Source: Daejeonella sp.
Lineage (GTDB): Bacteria > Bacteroidota > Bacteroidia > Sphingobacteriales > Sphingobacteriaceae
NCBI RefSeq assembly: GCF_030695525.1
Contig: NZ_JAUYSS010000048.1
Span: forward strand, 17,296 to 81,295
Direction of reading: 5' to 3'
DNA length: 64,000 nt
Each line of letters begins with the position of its first letter. Positions within the stretch are counted from its first letter, which is position 1. Position numbers and translations under genes: made by a program. The notes beneath the pieces are model-generated. The model did no database searches. It saw only the letters and a list, made by a program, of their open reading frames with translations, and was not told where the DNA came from. This document shows positions 1-8,825 of the stretch, piece by piece.

Positions 1-237
1 ATTTTCATCCTTGTCTGAAATGATGCCATCTGAAAATGGAGAAAAGTATTTTTTGCGTGCCTCTATCAGTTTACTGTTCTTCTTGTTGAAATAATCTTTC
101 CAGGTGATGGGGTAGTCTATGTAATAAACAAAATTGTTTTTGGAAAGTTCTCTTGCAATATTAAAACTTGTTGACTGATCAGGACCATCAAATTTTGTCG
201 CACCCAGAATAAAAATGTGTTTACCTTTCAGAATCAT
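1..237 (-). CDS. glycosyltransferase, family-1-like (N-terminal part only)
   Basis: The reading frame runs off the left edge of the window, so only the first 79 residues are visible. The N-terminus begins MILKGKHIFILGATKFDGP and continues with a DQSTSFNIARELSK stretch and a YYIDYPITWKDYF stretch. This pattern resembles the start of Bacteroidota polysaccharide glycosyltransferases, where the first strand and glycine-rich loop sit just after the start. The ATG overlaps the stop of the upstream acetyltransferase gene by four bases (ATGA), so the two are translationally coupled and belong to the exopolysaccharide operon. Which sugar it transfers cannot be told from the fragment. Confidence 0.72.
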   Translation of the reverse strand, partial: MILKGKHIFILGATKFDGPDQSTSFNIARELSKNNFVYYIDYPITWKDYFNKKNSKLIEARKKYFSPFSDGIISDKDEN

Positions 238-854
238 GGTTTAACTTTTTCCCATACCCTCGTTTCAGGGTTGTACTGTTTCACGATTCTGGCGGGATTC
301 CCAACGGCAACACAATATGCCGGAAGATCCTTGGTTACAATACTTCCTGCACCAATAATGGTATGCCGGCCGATACTGACTCCGGCGGTGATCACAGAAT
401 TTGCACCTACCCACACATTTTCTGCAATGCTGATCTTAGAAGTACTAACCTTTTGCATAGTAGGAGGGGTCTCAATATCCTCATAGCTATGATTCATTCC
501 TGAAATGACTACATTTTGAGCCGTCATCACATGATCTTCGATCTCTACAGGTCCGATAATAACGTTTGAAACCCCAATAAATGACCTGCTACCAATCAAC
601 ACATCCCCAACACCGTTATTGATTGTTGTAAAATCCTCGATAACTGAATAAGCACCCAATTCAAAGTTTTTATATGGAAACAAATCCATTTTGGTCCTCC
701 AACGTATGATAGAGCCTTTACCCCTGGTATGTTTGAATGGGTTGAGAAACATTCTTACCCATAAACGAGGACGATATTGATTGGGTGAAATAAGTGCCCA
801 GCGGGCAACTTTCTTCAATGAATCATTAGATCTGATCAGGGATGTGAGCGACAT
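234..854 (-). CDS. hexapeptide-repeat O-acetyltransferase
   Basis: 206 residues forming a left-handed beta-helix of hexapeptide repeats, seen as short isoleucine/valine-glycine rungs from about residue 65 to 195. It contains the MNHSYED loop, whose histidine is at the usual catalytic position of the family, and the C-terminal GNPARIVK signature of the NodL/LacA/WcaF-type acetyltransferases. These enzymes move acetyl from acetyl-CoA to a sugar hydroxyl in the cytoplasm. Sitting between a methyltransferase and a glycosyltransferase in the polysaccharide operon, it most likely acetylates the repeat unit or its precursor. The acceptor sugar is not predictable. Confidence 0.88.
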   Translation of the reverse strand: MSLTSLIRSNDSLKKVARWALISPNQYRPRLWVRMFLNPFKHTRGKGSIIRWRTKMDLFPYKNFELGAYSVIEDFTTINNGVGDVLIGSRSFIGVSNVIIGPVEIEDHVMTAQNVVISGMNHSYEDIETPPTMQKVSTSKISIAENVWVGANSVITAGVSIGRHTIIGAGSIVTKDLPAYCVAVGNPARIVKQYNPETRVWEKVKP

Positions 855-865
855 TTTATGGATTT

Positions 866-1963
866 TTATTTCTCAAATATAAACATTGGATATTCCCCTT
901 TTCTACCGCAAAGTTCCGGCTCTTTTTCCTCTTTAGAATAAACCCAGTTTAAAATCTGCTTTCCATAAAGGGCTGGATGTATATAGTAACGCATGAAGGG
1001 TACACTCAGGGATCTCCAGACAGCAAGTTTAAAAGGAGGCAGATTGTCCCGGAAATAATTGTACGTATGAGCATAGAAATAAAGTCTTTTTGCAGGTTCA
1101 CCCTTTCCGAGAAGCTTACCGATCAGGCCTAATAAACGATTCTTTATAAAAACAAAGCCACGAAATGGAAGCAGAAAGAGGTTCATCCAGGCTGAATGTT
1201 TATACCAGTCGTAAACTACCACCCCTTTACCTCCCTTTGCCAGTAATCTGTATAATTCCCGGATTGCAAGTGACTGCTCATCTTTGGGGATATGATAAAT
1301 GGTATTCAGGGATACAAAACCATCCATTACATTATCCTTAAAAGGCATATTACACATATCGGCAAGAACATAGATTCCTTTTTCCCCTAATTTTTTTCTT
1401 GCTTCTGACAATGCCTGAAATGAAAAATCTACACATACCCTATACGTGTAATTTGCAGAATACTGCAGATAATCGGCATATTGCAATGCCCCGGAAGCGG
1501 CATCCAGCATAAAGGTTCCTGATGGATTCAGATAGCGGGAAACACGGTCATGGCATTTTTTTAAATATTCCTTAGAAACCTCCCTCAGGTCTTCGTAAAT
1601 AACCGCATCCTCATAATTGCCTTCTTCATTTACAAACCAACCCTTCTGGTTATAAAAATTTTGAACTAATTGTTTGTCCTTATCTTTTTCTTCCTTAATG
1701 AATTTATCAGCGGAACGAGTCAATGCAAGCTCTTTCAATAAAATCACAATGCCATTTATGATAGGATAGATGTAGGATTGATCAGTTGCAATCAGACCCT
1801 GTTCCAATTCCTTGTTCACCAATTCGCCATCAGCTTGCCAAAGCTTTTGGCTGGCTGCATCGGCCTTGAGCATCACAATTTCTTCGTCCGTCAATAATCG
1901 AAGGTCTTGTCCGCTAAGCGGACATTTTAAGATTTCAATCCAATCCATATTCATTTCTGTCAT
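866..1963 (-). CDS. SAM-dependent methyltransferase with Trm112-like N-terminus
   Basis: 365 residues. The first ~90 residues begin with a WIEILKCPLSGQDLRLL segment, like the Trm112/zinc-ribbon N-terminus of many bacterial methyltransferases, but only one cysteine is kept, so zinc binding is doubtful. A class I methyltransferase domain follows from about 145: a modified motif I (LDAASGALQYADY instead of the glycine-rich LDxGxG), the acidic CVDFS strand, the LADMCNMPFKDN motif and the GFVSLNTIYHIP strand. The C-terminal third is unlike standard domains. In a polysaccharide operon it probably methylates a sugar or lipid-linked intermediate. The gap to the upstream polymerase gene is only 6 bases. 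Confidence 0.8.
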   Translation of the reverse strand: MTEMNMDWIEILKCPLSGQDLRLLTDEEIVMLKADAASQKLWQADGELVNKELEQGLIATDQSYIYPIINGIVILLKELALTRSADKFIKEEKDKDKQLVQNFYNQKGWFVNEEGNYEDAVIYEDLREVSKEYLKKCHDRVSRYLNPSGTFMLDAASGALQYADYLQYSANYTYRVCVDFSFQALSEARKKLGEKGIYVLADMCNMPFKDNVMDGFVSLNTIYHIPKDEQSLAIRELYRLLAKGGKGVVVYDWYKHSAWMNLFLLPFRGFVFIKNRLLGLIGKLLGKGEPAKRLYFYAHTYNYFRDNLPPFKLAVWRSLSVPFMRYYIHPALYGKQILNWVYSKEEKEPELCGRKGEYPMFIFEK

Positions 1964-1969
1964 TTTTTT

Positions 1970-3439
1970 TTAGACATTCAATATCTTCTGATTTTCTTCT
2001 TTCTTTTCCTTATCCAGGTTATAGGTTGCATCAATCAATGCTGCTACAAGGAAAAAATAAACATTAAGAGGGTACTGTGTAATAGCTTCCTGTGGGTAAT
2101 TACCGATGGTAATAGCATACACCATCAATACCATCGCAAGGCAGTAGCTTTTGAGTTCCGGATCCTCCATTTTAAAGTAATTCGAGATACCCTTTTGCAG
2201 AATGATAAATAGCAGAGCACAGAAAATAAACAGGCCGATCCAGCCGGTTTCAACAGCTACCCTGACATAACCACTATCAGGTGGAAATGATGCCAAAAAA
2301 GAACCGGGGGAAAACTTTGCCCCCCACACTCCGGTGGAGCCAAGCCCCCCCCCAATAGGATGCGACCAGATATAAGGTTGGATCATCTTTTGATTCTGCG
2401 CCCTTACATTGAAGGATGCATCATTAGATGGTTTAAATGCCGATTGAAACCGGTATAAAACGGGATTACTTGTTGGCACGAAAATAATAAAGGCCATAAA
2501 AAGGGCTGCCCCGGTGGTAATCAGCATAATCTGCCGGTTGAAAACCAATATGGTCAGCATTACCATAGCCGCCGGTAATAAAACATAGGCACTTCGGGTC
2601 CCGGAAAAGAGCATGTTTGATATAAAAAACATTGCCAAGACCGACAAGAATATCTTTTTTCTCATTGATATCTTTCCGAACATCATACCGATACAAAGCA
2701 GACTGCTAAGGATCATGTTATAAGAGAATACTGTTGGGTCAGAGAAAATGGAGAATTTTCGCCAAACTCCATTAATAAATAGCAGATCTCTGATTAATGG
2801 GTCAGAATACAGGTAAGCCTCTTCATATCCCGCAAAACCTATAAATTGTTGTCTGTATCCATTGATTCCTGCAAAAATACTTAAGCCCAACCATAGCTTA
2901 ATTATGAATCTGATAAACTTTAAATCCCGGATATGATAACTGAATATAAAATAAGTCAGCATGACAATAGCCATACTTCTTATGGTATAGAGCCAGGCCA
3001 TTTTGGATTGAGCTACCGGATTTGCAACCAGTATGAAATTATAAATAATCCAAATAGATATCATCAGGCTGATCGGGCTACTTAGGAACGACCAGTCGGG
3101 ATGGTATTTAAGTTGAATAAACAGTCCAATAATTAATAAGGCCAGAAGGCCATCCATCAAAGTACCCATTGGGAACTTAACCAGATTAAGCCTTAGTATT
3201 AACATGATTAAATAAGCAGCGATTAATAGGGCCGTAATCCCAAATTTGGGTTTGGATATTACAGCAAAGGCTATGATCGGGCCTATTAAAAGAATTAATA
3301 TAATAGCCGCACCTTTGATTTGGGCAACATTTATGATATATGCAAACAATATAGAAATAGCAAGCAAGACGATAAAGCCCGCAGGTTTACCCAGGGTTTT
3401 TGCGAATGATGTTATGCTATTTAGTCCAGATCGTATCAA
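1970..3439 (-). CDS. O-antigen ligase / Wzy-type polysaccharide polymerase
   Basis: 489 residues with roughly ten to twelve hydrophobic helices, beginning around residues 19-40. The large periplasmic loop carries the typical ligase/polymerase signature: a SHPIGGGLGSTGVWG segment followed by DSGYVRVAVETGWIGL. In the family, such proteins join lipid-linked repeat units at the periplasmic face of the inner membrane, or ligate chains to an acceptor. Translation must begin at the TTG at 3437-3439, because an in-frame stop precedes it and the next ATG lies too far inside. Whether it is a Wzy polymerase or a WaaL-type ligase cannot be decided from sequence alone, but an operon with a Wzc-like protein favours polymerase. 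Confidence 0.85.
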   Translation of the reverse strand: MIRSGLNSITSFAKTLGKPAGFIVLLAISILFAYIINVAQIKGAAIILILLIGPIIAFAVISKPKFGITALLIAAYLIMLILRLNLVKFPMGTLMDGLLALLIIGLFIQLKYHPDWSFLSSPISLMISIWIIYNFILVANPVAQSKMAWLYTIRSMAIVMLTYFIFSYHIRDLKFIRFIIKLWLGLSIFAGINGYRQQFIGFAGYEEAYLYSDPLIRDLLFINGVWRKFSIFSDPTVFSYNMILSSLLCIGMMFGKISMRKKIFLSVLAMFFISNMLFSGTRSAYVLLPAAMVMLTILVFNRQIMLITTGAALFMAFIIFVPTSNPVLYRFQSAFKPSNDASFNVRAQNQKMIQPYIWSHPIGGGLGSTGVWGAKFSPGSFLASFPPDSGYVRVAVETGWIGLFIFCALLFIILQKGISNYFKMEDPELKSYCLAMVLMVYAITIGNYPQEAITQYPLNVYFFLVAALIDATYNLDKEKKEENQKILNV

Positions 3440-3461
3440 TTAAATCAGGTTTTTATTAAAA

Positions 3462-3590
3462 TTAGAGAAAAAGGATTTTTAAGAAAAAGAAAAACACAGT
3501 AATAAATGCCAGCGCCATGGAGCCATATTTACTGAAAAGAAGGAATATTTCTTTGCTTGTTTTTCTATCCTTTATGTGGTTATATCTCAT
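3462..3590 (-). CDS. small membrane peptide, 42 residues, unrecognised
   Basis: This short frame has an ATG at 3588-3590 and a TAA at 3462-3464. It gives a basic N-terminal stretch (MRYNHIKDRKTSKEIF) followed by one hydrophobic helix rich in phenylalanine and leucine (residues about 24-42). It sits in the 202-base space between the glycosyltransferase and polymerase genes on the operon strand. I see no Shine-Dalgarno sequence, but such sites are weak in Bacteroidota generally. Single-helix peptides of this kind can associate with larger membrane enzymes, so a partner role with the neighbouring polymerase is possible. That is inference, and the frame could be chance. Confidence 0.42.
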   Translation of the reverse strand: MRYNHIKDRKTSKEIFLLFSKYGSMALAFITVFFFFLKILFL

Positions 3591-3641
3591 ATTTAAAACG
3601 TTATGATCAATATTAACTAATTATATTAAAGTCATCAAATG

Positions 3642-4829
3642 CTAATCTTCAGGATATTTTTTTGGAAGATGTTTAGTAGCTACTGAAATTTTGTTTGCCG
3701 ACTTTATTTTAAGTAATGACAACACCTGAAGGAACATGAATTCAGGAATGTTTATTAAGGCTTTATAAATTCTCGGATCTGTATTTTTTTGGTATAATGC
3801 AATACCGAAACTGGCCAAGAAGCAAAAAAATGCCCCGAACCATGCAAAAGCTAAGATTGGATTCAGAAAGATATTGAATATCAAACAAATCAATGAGAGA
3901 ATAAGGAAGATAAAAAGGGGTGGTCTGATTAATATTAATCCAAACAGGAACTGATTAAGACTGAAATTCTGAAGGCCACTTGCCAGTAGCTTAAATCCAT
4001 TTGAAAAGTATTTAAACCAGGAATTTATCCATCTTGACCTTTGCTTGACCAGTTGATCTGATTCAGAGGTCTTTTCATCATAAACGATTGCTTTTTCTGC
4101 AAAGGCAATTCTTTGTCTGCGTTTTACAATGGCATATTGGAGAACTTTGTCAAATCCTGCACCCTGTATTTCCTTGTTTTCCAGACAGTCGCGAAAAAGC
4201 CCGATTGTAAATGCCATCCCCGATCCGGAAAGCGTTGCAGATGAGCCCAGACTAAATAAAACTTTTCCATCGTAAAAGTGATAGAAAAGATCTCTTGCAG
4301 CATCAAGAGCCGCTATATTGGTGTCCAGATTCTTGGCTTTTCTTTTTCCTTGTACTGCGTGAAAACCCATATTGAAATATTCATTGAGCTCAATTAAGTA
4401 ATTCCTGTCGACAATATTATCACTATCAATTATGGTTAGATGAGTGTGTTCCCTTCTAAAATTTCTGATCGCATAGAAATGTGAACTGGTATTACTTGCC
4501 AGGGTTTGCTCAGGCCTGAGCAGAATCACCCGATCATCGTTGAAATGCAGATTGGATATATCGCATTTATCTGCAACAACATAGACAAGAAATTTGCTGT
4601 AATTTAATTTCAGGATTGAATTTACGGCCGCCGGAATAAGATCAGTCTGTTCATATGCAGTGACTATTACGGCATAATCAATTTCATCCTCCGGCTTAAC
4701 TTCTAATGACTGTTTTTTAAGTAAGCTCGTAATTTTGTAAAAAAATAGAAAAATTAGTGGTAAAAGAAGATTATATCCTATTAATGCCTGGATTATTATC
4801 CAAAAATACAATGTGATATGATACAGCAT
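3642..4829 (-). CDS. family-2 glycosyltransferase, membrane-anchored
   Basis: 395 residues. An N-terminal helix (about 8-30) is followed by a GT-A fold: the AVIVTAYEQTDLIPAAVNSI strand-helix, a DSDNIVD motif where DxD metal binding is expected, and a QRSRW motif matching the QxxRW signature of processive enzymes. Two or more hydrophobic helices lie near residues 290-345. The acidic catalytic motif, usually ED, is represented by GAGFDKV, so the base may be the aspartate alone. This is the layout of cellulose-synthase-like and hyaluronan-synthase-like enzymes. It lies one base from the Wzc-like gene, so the two are coupled. It probably adds one of the repeat-unit sugars. Confidence 0.85.
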   Translation of the reverse strand: MLYHITLYFWIIIQALIGYNLLLPLIFLFFYKITSLLKKQSLEVKPEDEIDYAVIVTAYEQTDLIPAAVNSILKLNYSKFLVYVVADKCDISNLHFNDDRVILLRPEQTLASNTSSHFYAIRNFRREHTHLTIIDSDNIVDRNYLIELNEYFNMGFHAVQGKRKAKNLDTNIAALDAARDLFYHFYDGKVLFSLGSSATLSGSGMAFTIGLFRDCLENKEIQGAGFDKVLQYAIVKRRQRIAFAEKAIVYDEKTSESDQLVKQRSRWINSWFKYFSNGFKLLASGLQNFSLNQFLFGLILIRPPLFIFLILSLICLIFNIFLNPILAFAWFGAFFCFLASFGIALYQKNTDPRIYKALINIPEFMFLQVLSLLKIKSANKISVATKHLPKKYPED

Positions 4830-4830
4830 A

Positions 4831-7026
4831 TCATTCTAATACATTTGCATGGTCAATGTGTTCTTCAGGTTTTCCCTGTTGCTTGACTTTATTCAGTATC
4901 CAGCCAATAAACTGGCCATTGAGTGTAGTCAGGTAATTAATATGCTGATTTTTTACTTCATTTAAAGTTTGGTCGGCTTCAAATACGCTTAAAGTTTTGT
5001 CGGTCAATAAAATCCATTCTTTTGCTTTGTTTAGGGCTTCAAGTGGAGGGGTTTCAACAAGAATAACATCGAAGTGTGAACGCAATTGTTCCAGTCTTTC
5101 CAGAATAGTTTCTTCGTCGCTTACTTCCAGCAATGATTTATCACCACCCCGGTTTCCCATGACCATTATCCCGGAATTGAAATTAATCCCACCCAGATCA
5201 CCTGAGTGCAGAAAATCTTCGAGAAACAATTTAGTATTGGAGTTTTTGGTAATAGAAGGATTGTCGAAGTTTCCGTCAATAAGCAAAACTTTCTTATTCA
5301 CCATAACATAAGTATAGGCGATGCAGGCAGAAATTAGTGTTTTCCCTTCTCCTTCACTGATACTTGTAATACTTAAGACCTGGCCACGGTCTGATGTTCG
5401 GGCGAGTTCACGGTTCACTTCGAAGCGTGTAGAACGTAATTGCTTTTTGAACTCACGCATTTCTGCGGTTCCATGCAGATTTTTCCAGATACCCTTCAAA
5501 TCAAGTGTCGACTTGCCCACGAGGTTGAGGTACCCAAGTACCGGAGATTTGGTAAGTAATACAAGGTCTGCCGGGCGGCGGATGCGGTTATCCAGGAAGA
5601 ACATGATGAACAGGATAATTACACAAAACACCCCACTTAGTATGCCACTGATAATTACCAAGAGCATTTTTTTAGATGGGAGAGGTAGACCAGGCATAGC
5701 TACCTGCGCTTGTCTGAGTTTGACAGGAAACTCAGCTTCCATCGTTACTTTATTGTATTGTGCCAGTAAATCCTGGTACTCTTCACTTCCTGTTTGTATA
5801 TCCCGTTCATAGCTTTGAATAACAGCTTCATGAGGAACCAGTTGCTCGAATTTTTTACTCATGATGGCAAGCTGATTTTTCAGCGAATTCAAACCATAAA
5901 CAGTCCGGTCAAGTTCAATCTGAAGGTCAAGCTTCTTTTGGATAAGTGCGGTTTTTGAACTCAGGGGATTATCTGTGTATTTATCCGACATTGTATTGAT
6001 TTGGGCACTTACAATCTTTTGCAGCGAATCTATTGAAGTCTTGTATCGCTCATCAAAATCACTCTGAATATACTTATCCTGCAAGGCATTCATTTGAGCC
6101 TTTGTACCAATTATCCTTTGGTTAATATCCGTAAAGGTCGCTTCCATGTAGCGGCGGTCAACCGGATCGAAACGTTTATCAATGTTGGCAATGGTTCCTT
6201 TAATAGCCACAATATCTTTCTCAGCCTGCTGCATTCTCAACTCATAATCTGCAGTTTGGGTATAGATCTGTGATGATTGCTCATTCAGATTAAGTATTCT
6301 ATTCTGAATTTTATATTCACGCAAACCGTTGATTCGGGCTTGAAGAGTGTCAGATTTTATTTTCAAAAGGTTCTTTAGAAAGTTTACAGAAGAACGCTGA
6401 TTTTCTTTTACCAGAACGGTATAATAGTCGGTAAAAATGTTAGATAAGGTGTTGACCACAAAAGCAGATAATTCTGAATTTTCAGATTGAAAATCAATAA
6501 AAATAAAATCTGTCGTTCCGGCACGGTAAATCAGTAAATCATACAATAAAGATTGATAATCATAACCCATCGATCCCAGTATCCGATGCAATCCTTCTTC
6601 ATCCTGCTCCCTAAGGTTCAGACCCTCTTTTTTACTCAATTTTTCTTTGAACACACTTAATGCATGTTTTTTAGCCTCAAGATTCAATGTTTTCAGAAGT
6701 TCACTGGGTTCTCTGAAAGGCTTGGTAGTTAGGTCATGAATGATAAGCCTGTAAGAAACAAGGTCAATCATGCTTTTTGAATTCATGACCTGCACCATAT
6801 TGACGAATTTCTGATTGATTCTTGACTCCTGTAAAACACTGGCCTCCGAAAGTGCCATTTGCTGAGTTTCGTCAACAATCCCTGTTGCAATCTGGGCTTG
6901 GGCAGGATAAACATCAGGAAGATTTCTTACAATATAATAAGTTACCATTACCGTAATTAGCGGCACAGTAATTAAAACTATTTTATAGCGTAATAATAAA
7001 TCGATGAATTTTTTTAATTCTTCCAT
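4831..7026 (-). CDS. Wzc-like polysaccharide co-polymerase with P-loop domain
   Basis: 731 residues. One transmembrane helix lies at about 14-33 and a second at about 455-477. A long coiled-coil periplasmic domain lies between them (heptad-rich from about 210 to 420), and a proline-containing segment (MPGLPLPSKK) sits just before the second helix. This is the standard Wzz/Wzc layout. The cytoplasmic part is a bacterial tyrosine-kinase-like P-loop ATPase: Walker A-like SISEGEGKT near 555, a KVLLIDGNFDN strand, and a DVILVETPP Walker B strand. The tail lacks the usual cluster of tyrosines, so autophosphorylation on a tyrosine tail is unlikely. It probably sets chain length and couples polymerisation to export. 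Confidence 0.9.
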   Translation of the reverse strand: MEELKKFIDLLLRYKIVLITVPLITVMVTYYIVRNLPDVYPAQAQIATGIVDETQQMALSEASVLQESRINQKFVNMVQVMNSKSMIDLVSYRLIIHDLTTKPFREPSELLKTLNLEAKKHALSVFKEKLSKKEGLNLREQDEEGLHRILGSMGYDYQSLLYDLLIYRAGTTDFIFIDFQSENSELSAFVVNTLSNIFTDYYTVLVKENQRSSVNFLKNLLKIKSDTLQARINGLREYKIQNRILNLNEQSSQIYTQTADYELRMQQAEKDIVAIKGTIANIDKRFDPVDRRYMEATFTDINQRIIGTKAQMNALQDKYIQSDFDERYKTSIDSLQKIVSAQINTMSDKYTDNPLSSKTALIQKKLDLQIELDRTVYGLNSLKNQLAIMSKKFEQLVPHEAVIQSYERDIQTGSEEYQDLLAQYNKVTMEAEFPVKLRQAQVAMPGLPLPSKKMLLVIISGILSGVFCVIILFIMFFLDNRIRRPADLVLLTKSPVLGYLNLVGKSTLDLKGIWKNLHGTAEMREFKKQLRSTRFEVNRELARTSDRGQVLSITSISEGEGKTLISACIAYTYVMVNKKVLLIDGNFDNPSITKNSNTKLFLEDFLHSGDLGGINFNSGIMVMGNRGGDKSLLEVSDEETILERLEQLRSHFDVILVETPPLEALNKAKEWILLTDKTLSVFEADQTLNEVKNQHINYLTTLNGQFIGWILNKVKQQGKPEEHIDHANVLE

Positions 7027-7034
7027 AGTATCGG

Positions 7035-7712
7035 CTACTGAATTTCTTCGATCTTTTTAGTCAATAATTCTTCCAGAGATGCCTTGGCGATCAGAAAATT
7101 TGATTCCGCTGCAATTTTAGATTGTAATGCTCCTGAGTAGGACATTTGCATTAATGTATATTGTTCAAATGTGATCTCGCTTTTTTCAAATTTGGTTTTG
7201 ACATCATTACTGACATTTAGGGCATCTGAACTCAATTTTGTTTGGAGTCGCAAATTTGAAAGTGCCTGGACATAGGTAAAATATCGTCGTTTTACTTCAG
7301 TTTCGAGAGTTAAATGGTATTCGTCAAGATCATGTTGTGCGAGTTTTACACTTTCTCTAGCCTGTTTTACATTTCCTGGTTTCTGGAGTATTGAACTAAG
7401 GTTGAAATTGAAGGCAACCTGATATCCGTTAAAAAATCTGGGAACTGCAATGTCTAATGTATTGTTAGGATTATAAATATAAGAGAAGGAAAACGCGTCG
7501 AGCCAGGATAGTTGTTCCTGACCTACCGTTGTTTTAGCAACCTTGATACGACCCTCAAAACTATTCATCCTGGGATAATTTTCTTTGGCTGTAGCAATAA
7601 GTTTTTCAAGGAAAACATATGAAATGTCTGTCATCATAGTTTCCTGCGACTTAACAGAATTATTTATTAGAAGTAAAACAAACGTTGTTAAAAAAAAGAA
7701 TTTCCTGAACAT
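7035..7712 (-). CDS. short TolC-family outer membrane protein
   Basis: 225 residues, about half the usual TolC length. After a signal peptide (residues 1-22, ending near VKSQ) come two long amphipathic helical stretches around a NPNNTLDIAVPRFFNGYQVAFNFNL-type strand region (about 82-110), and a helical second half. A full TolC protomer contains two such repeats; here only one is present. It ends cleanly with a stop and the next gene starts 8 bases later, so there is no sign of a frameshift. The position between the initiating sugar transferase and the co-polymerase is where Wza usually sits, so this protein may supply or assist the outer-membrane step. That role is inference. Confidence 0.75.
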   Translation of the reverse strand: MFRKFFFLTTFVLLLINNSVKSQETMMTDISYVFLEKLIATAKENYPRMNSFEGRIKVAKTTVGQEQLSWLDAFSFSYIYNPNNTLDIAVPRFFNGYQVAFNFNLSSILQKPGNVKQARESVKLAQHDLDEYHLTLETEVKRRYFTYVQALSNLRLQTKLSSDALNVSNDVKTKFEKSEITFEQYTLMQMSYSGALQSKIAAESNFLIAKASLEELLTKKIEEIQ

Positions 7713-7715
7713 ATT

Positions 7716-8825
7716 TTAAAATTTTTCCTTGTGCAATATTACCGGCAATGTTTTAATTAATATTTCAAAATCGAACCAGAACGAATATTTTGACGCGTAG
7801 AAGTTATCAAATTTTTTTCGTTCCCGCTCGGAAATATCTTTTTTTCCTCTGCTTTTTATTTGCCACAATCCTGTAACACCTGCCGGACCCATAAAACGCT
7901 GTGACCAATCATTTGATGTCAGCATTTCAGCTTCATAAAGTGGTAATGGCCGGTTTCCAACCAATGACATATCTCCTTTTAATACATTGAAAAGCTGGGG
8001 CAGTTCATCTATACTGGTCCTTCTGATAAAGGATCCGAATCGGGTAATTCGTGGATCATTAATCAATTTTACAAAAGTTGTTCGTTTTTTTGAATCATCA
8101 ACCTCAACGTCTGACTGTTCATCGCTCTTATATAGATTACGGTCAGATAAATCTTCCAACTGGCTTTCGGCTCCTATATGCATAGATCTGAATTTGTAGA
8201 AATCAAAAATATTGTAACCCGTTCCTACTCTTTTGCTTTTATAGATAATTGGGCCCTTCGAATCCAAACGTATTATTATTGCAGTTAAAATTAGAACCGG
8301 AGAGAAAAGCAGGATGCATATTGCGGAAACAACTACATCAAAAATGCGCTTCATCTGAGGCAATTTGTAAATTACATCTGAGTTTGCCAGTACAGAAAGC
8401 TGTGGTTTTATAAGCTTGAATTTAACTAAAAAATGGAGTCTCTCGATCAGATGTTCTATAGGAAAGGGCATTACATAAAAGTCATGCACCTTTGATTTTA
8501 ATGCACTCGCTTTCCACGCTTTATCTTCCTGGGATGCAATCAGCACAATGATCAATTCACGGTAAAGTGGATTCTTTTTAATCTTTTCAATATATTTAAA
8601 ACATTTACCCTCTGAATCAGTTTCGATCAGTATTACATCTGGTAAAGTTAAAATAGACTGATTATCAAGAAAATCCTGAAGCTCTTCCAGATTCTGATGT
8701 TTATTTATATGAAATTCGCTTGGTAATTCCTTTAAAAGCCAGGCAGTAGAATCAGTGCCCATATAAGCAATGCTTAAATGATGCACGGAATAAATTGCGT
8801 CCCTGTGCCTAGTTAATTGCGACAT
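7716..8825 (-). CDS. receiver-like domain fused to polyprenyl-phosphate sugar transferase
   Basis: 369 residues with two parts. Residues 1-140 have the fold pattern of a response-regulator receiver, but the phospho-acceptor region reads ILIETDSEG and the conserved KPF motif reads MPF, so the phosphorylation lysine is gone. Residues 155-369 are a bacterial sugar transferase: a hydrophobic helix (about 160-183), the KRVGTG and FRSMH motifs, then RRTSIDELPQLFNVLKGDMS with the catalytic Asp-Glu pair, and GLWQIKSRG. Such enzymes start repeat-unit synthesis by putting a sugar phosphate on undecaprenyl phosphate. The start overlaps the end of the response regulator by 17 bases, suggesting tight coupling. 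Confidence 0.88.
   Translation of the reverse strand: MSQLTRHRDAIYSVHHLSIAYMGTDSTAWLLKELPSEFHINKHQNLEELQDFLDNQSILTLPDVILIETDSEGKCFKYIEKIKKNPLYRELIIVLIASQEDKAWKASALKSKVHDFYVMPFPIEHLIERLHFLVKFKLIKPQLSVLANSDVIYKLPQMKRIFDVVVSAICILLFSPVLILTAIIIRLDSKGPIIYKSKRVGTGYNIFDFYKFRSMHIGAESQLEDLSDRNLYKSDEQSDVEVDDSKKRTTFVKLINDPRITRFGSFIRRTSIDELPQLFNVLKGDMSLVGNRPLPLYEAEMLTSNDWSQRFMGPAGVTGLWQIKSRGKKDISERERKKFDNFYASKYSFWFDFEILIKTLPVILHKEKF

Noticed and set aside
2466..2696. A 76-codon frame on the minus strand inside the polymerase gene.
   Set aside because: It overlaps the polymerase gene in another frame on the same strand, and the polymerase has strong family motifs.
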